A DNA stretch of 31,549 nucleotides, taken from contig PS015294.1 of assembly GCA_048213135.1 (NCBI GenBank), positions 44,785 to 76,333 of the forward strand. Reading direction: 5' to 3'. Of this stretch, positions 28,585-31,549 are shown piece after piece. The translations under genes were made by a program, and so were the position numbers. The notes under the pieces were generated by a model. That model worked only from the letters and a program-made list of their open reading frames with translations, had not been told where the DNA came from and made no database searches. The stretch's first letter is position 1. Every line of letters begins with the position of its first letter. Origin of the DNA: Reclinomonas americana ATCC 50394. Taxonomy: Eukaryota > Jakobida > Jakobea > Jakobida.

Positions 28585-28965
28585 AAGTTTCTATTATTAT
28601 TAGTGTATACCGCCTGCAAACCTGCCAGCACGTGCAGAAAGTCAGTCTTGCACACATGAACTTGGTCATCAAGACAGCTGTTGCTTGTTTGTTGGTGAAT
28701 GAATTGTTGTTGAACGGCAGGAACACGCCGGCTGTGTAGACTGAGTCCATACATCCGTCCGATCGACAAAGCCTTATGTAGACTTGGTCTACAGTGGCGT
28801 TATTTGCCGCGAACCAGACGTTGCACAGCACTGAGAAGAGCGCGGTTAAAGCGGCTTTGACAGCAGACGCCGAAAAAAAAAAGAATTCTGTTGTGTCCGT
28901 GGACAAAAAGAATTCCGCTCGCGAACTAATGAATTTTCGGCTTCAGACCCCCCCCCTTTTTGCAC
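28585..28965. repeat. Right flank of the gap and 5' region of the Ca2+-ATPase gene
   Basis: This stretch is AT-richer than average. A-run/GAATTC repeats reappear at 28871-28890, 28905-28915 and 28929-28935 (AATGAATTTTCGG). A C/T run (28948-28960) lies just before the ATG at 28966. The frames across 28604-28906 on both strands have no family resemblance. The Ca2+-ATPase promoter must lie here or in the gap. Confidence 0.4.
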
Positions 28966-31482
28966 ATGTCTGGCAAGAGACGAGAGCTTCCGAGTCGCGA
29001 TGACGAGGACGGCGCGCTGCTGTTCGCGGCGGACGCCGACTCTGCAGGCGACAGCGGCGCGGGTGCTGCGGTGTCTTCTTCGTCGTCGTCGGTGATGGCC
29101 AGCAGTGCCTCGGTCATGTCGTCAACTCGTGGCGGTGGTCGCTCAGCGGCTTCGGCGGCGAGTGGAGCTCATGGTGCCACGCGTACGGGCGGTGGCGCGT
29201 TCTCGGTGTCGGTGAGCGACCTGTCGCACTGCACGCGTGATCGCAAGATTGCCGAGGTTGAGGCGTTGGGTGGACTCGAGCGCATTGCCGAGGTTTGTTT
29301 GCCAGCGTCTCTCTCTCTCGTGTGTGCACATACTCTCTGCTCACACCACCGACAACAACAACAACAACAATGTAGGTGTTGCGAACGGATTTGCGAGATG
29401 GATTGCCGTCTTGGGAGGCTGATGATGGCTTCTCGCAGCGCAAGTCCTAGTTGCGTTGTGGGAGCAGAGTGAGAGAAAGCGGGGGGTGTCTGCGTGTGTG
29501 TGGCGGTGTGTAAGGGGGAGAGATGCTCTGCGGCTTGTGCATGGCACGCTTTGCTTTGCCTTTGCTTTGTTTGCACGCACACACACACGCGCGCATATTT
29601 ACACTGGCCGTTGTGAGGTGTTTGCTGTCGCCTTAGTGTGCACGCGTGTGCAGTGGTGGCGTTGCTGATGCAGTGCGTGTGTGTGTGTGCGCGTCAGTTG
29701 CGCACGCTGTGGTGATGTCACACAAACACACTCGCGCCTGTGCACGTTCTCTTGTACCCTGTCTCTGTGCGTGCACGTGTGTGTCTGGCGTGGCAAGGAA
29801 ACAGTGGTGTTCTGTGTTTTTGTGTGTTTGTGACGATGATGTTGTTTGGCGGCCTTTGTGTGTGTATGATACGTCACGGCCGCAAACGTGTTTGATTGCT
29901 GCTCACTCGTTCATGTGTGCAGTTTCGGCACCAACACGCTGCCTGAGCCGCAGTCCAAGCTCTTCTTGCAGCTCTTTTGGGAGGCTCTGCAGGATACCAC
30001 ACTGGTGATTTTGTCGGCACTTGCGCTCCTGTCGCTGGTGATGCGTCTCACGCTCGGCAAGGTCAGCCTCATTGTCGTACATACACACACATACGCGTGT
30101 ATTGATGTGGCTTGCTCACCCCCGCGCTGCAGGAGGAAGACCGAAGGATTGGCTGGATTGAGCCGGTCGCCATTCTGGTGGCCGTGCTCATTGTGGCCAG
30201 TGTGACCTCGGCCAATGATTGGAGCAAGGAGCGTCAGTTCCGTGCCCTCTCCAAAGTCAAGGAAGACCGCAAGGTCAGTCATCGCACTTCTCACGCGCAC
30301 GCACACACGCGCACATTTTTGGTGGTGAAATTGAGCTGTTGCATTGGTATCACGCAGATCAAGGTCATTCGTGCCGGAGAGCAAAACCTGATTTCGGTGT
30401 TTGACATTGTGGTCGGCGACATTGTCGTGCTCGAACATGGTGATCAAGTTCCGGGCGACGGCTTGTTTGTGTCGGGCCACAACCTCAAGTCGGATCAGTC
30501 GGCACTGACTGGCGAGAGCGACATGGTCAAGATCGATCAGAGCAATCCGTTTGTCCTCTCGGGCGCACAGGTATGTGTGTGTATGTCGCTCCACGCATTC
30601 CCTCTCGTATTCGTCAGCAACTCATTTTTTTTTGAAACAACGCAGATTGTGGAAGGCGACGGCATCATGATGGTGACTGCCGTCGGCACACAAACCCAGT
30701 GGGGCGAGGCCATGGAGTCGCTGACCATGGAGAGTCCCGAGACGCCGCTGCAGACCAAGCTCGACAACCTTGCCACTCGTTGCGTCGCCCGTTCATTTTC
30801 TGTGTGCGATGTGCTCAATTTCGAACCGGTGGCTGAAATATCTTCTTATTTGCAGAGATCTCCAAGATCGGCATTGGATTCGCTGTGTCGACCTTTGTCG
30901 TGCTGACCATTTCCTGGTGCATCCGTCTCGGCATCAATGGCGAGTTCGAGAACTTTGACACGTCGCGCCTGTCGGACCTCGTCGACTACGTCATGATTGC
31001 CGTCACTATTGTGGCCGTCGCTGTGCCCGAGGTCAGTTGCTGCTGCTACTTTGCACATGTGCGCACACACCACGACTCACACGACTGCGCGTAGGGTCTC
31101 CCGCTGGCCGTCACCATTTCGCTCGCGTACTCGATGCGCAAGATGATGAAGGACAACAACCTCGTCCGCCATCTCGACGCCTGCGAGACCATGGGTGGTG
31201 CCACGAGTTTCGTCTCGCTCCCAACGCCTGCTTCTTCTCTGCATCGACGCTCGTGTCACTCACACTCTTGTGCGTGTCTCCCGCGCAGACATTTGCTCCG
31301 ACAAGACCGGCACGTTGACAGAGAATCGAATGACGGTTGTGCGAGGCTGGTTTGCCGGCGAGTTTTACCAGCGCCTGCCGGAGCGCAGTGCGCTGTCGTC
31401 GCAGGTCTACAGCCTGCTCAACGAGGGCATCGCGCTCAACACCAAGGCGCAAATCTCCAAGAAGAGCGACACCCGTGTGGTG
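28966..31482 (+). CDS. ATP2B: Plasma-membrane-type Ca2+-transporting P-type ATPase (P2B), 3'-partial
   Basis: Exports Ca2+ from the cytosol using ATP. Nine exons: 28966-29292, 29376-29443, 29923-30061, 30133-30273, 30358-30570, 30646-30778, 30856-31031, 31095-31206 and 31289-31482, all phase-consistent. The N-terminal 70 or so residues are Ser/Ala/Gly-rich and extra. Then come [44 protein letters not shown] (TM1 lead) and TM1-TM2 ([35 protein letters not shown]). The A-domain has [25 protein letters not shown] and LTGESD, then [12 protein letters not shown]3, and TM4 with the ion-binding VAVPE|GLPLAV split by an intron. The phosphorylation loop reads [17 protein letters not shown]. Sequence leaves the window within an intron after SDTRVV, so the nucleotide-binding domain, TM5-TM10 and any calmodulin site are unseen. 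Confidence 0.93.
29444..29922 (+). other. Long intron 2 of the Ca2+-ATPase gene
   Basis: At 479 bp this is several times longer than the other introns in the window (mostly 44-100 bp). It is rich in TG/CA runs (for example about 29575-29700) and has no coding potential I can support. The splice junction restores the conserved [11 protein letters not shown] sequence. Confidence 0.75.
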
Positions 31483-31549
31483 GTGCGTCGCTTGTGTGTG
31501 TGTGTGTGTGTTGTGTGTTGTCAGCCATTGAGTGTGCCTGAATGCGTTT

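Noticed and set aside
29444-29922. TG/CA-rich stretch considered as a separate gene or RNA
   Set aside because: It is flanked by splice sites that restore conserved Ca2+-ATPase sequence, so it is an intron.
1-31549. CRISPR arrays, tRNA/rRNA genes, insertion sequences
   Set aside because: I saw no spaced direct-repeat array of CRISPR type, no tRNA cloverleaf or rRNA core motif, and no transposase or terminal inverted repeats. The only tandem repeats are the coding 739-bp unit, microsatellites and the GAATTC-type short repeats.

Overview
This window is nuclear DNA of a unicellular eukaryote. It is moderately GC-rich and densely packed. Nearly every gene is cut by short introns (about 44-100 bp, GT...AG, often TG/CA-rich), the standard genetic code is used, and intergenic spaces are short. 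An eS7 ribosomal protein, an STMP1-like micropeptide, a plasma-membrane-type Ca2+-ATPase and a polycystin-1-like receptor with CUB, REJ and GPS regions together suggest a protist near animals (unicellular holozoan or apusomonad type). I cannot name the species. Seven runs of N are assembly gaps; the four runs of exactly 20 N (4067-4086, 5155-5174, 7352-7371, 26345-26364) look like nominal gaps of unknown true size, so reading frames across them are not reliable.

Layout, left part (1-10266): a 5'-open low-complexity/coiled-coil protein (+); an STMP1-like 74-residue membrane micropeptide (+); a small helical protein on the minus strand, faintly like Mediator subunit 28; ribosomal protein eS7 (+), whose C-terminal exon is not visible; a TPX2-like basic protein (+) that converges on a proline-rich/coiled-coil gene (-); a 78-residue hypothetical (-); a Ser/His-rich hypothetical (+); and a multi-pass membrane protein (+) with a faint resemblance to the fatty-acid hydroxylase superfamily.

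Centre (10267-25744): one giant + strand gene of several dozen exons. It encodes a signal peptide, about 16 tandem beta-sandwich-like modules of three recognisable types (A, B, C), a CUB domain, an REJ-like region, a GAIN/GPS region with an intact HL|T site, a first membrane helix, a long polar cytosolic stretch, two more helices, a cytosolic loop carrying a pectate-lyase-like beta-helix segment, and a final helix pair that closely resembles TM4-TM5 of polycystin-1. It stops directly after TM5, so the six-helix polycystin channel domain is absent. Two nearly identical 739-bp tandem duplications, introns included, have recently lengthened the module array.

Right part (25745-31549): two minus-strand reading frames that may be one gene across a gap (a helical-repeat protein with a hydrophobic helix, and a Cys-containing C-terminal piece); an AT-richer interval with GAATTC-bearing short repeats around the largest gap; and the first nine exons of a P2B Ca2+-ATPase (+), running off the window after the phosphorylation site.

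The genes do not form a pathway. The polycystin-like receptor and the Ca2+ pump could both bear on calcium signalling, but nothing in the sequence links them.
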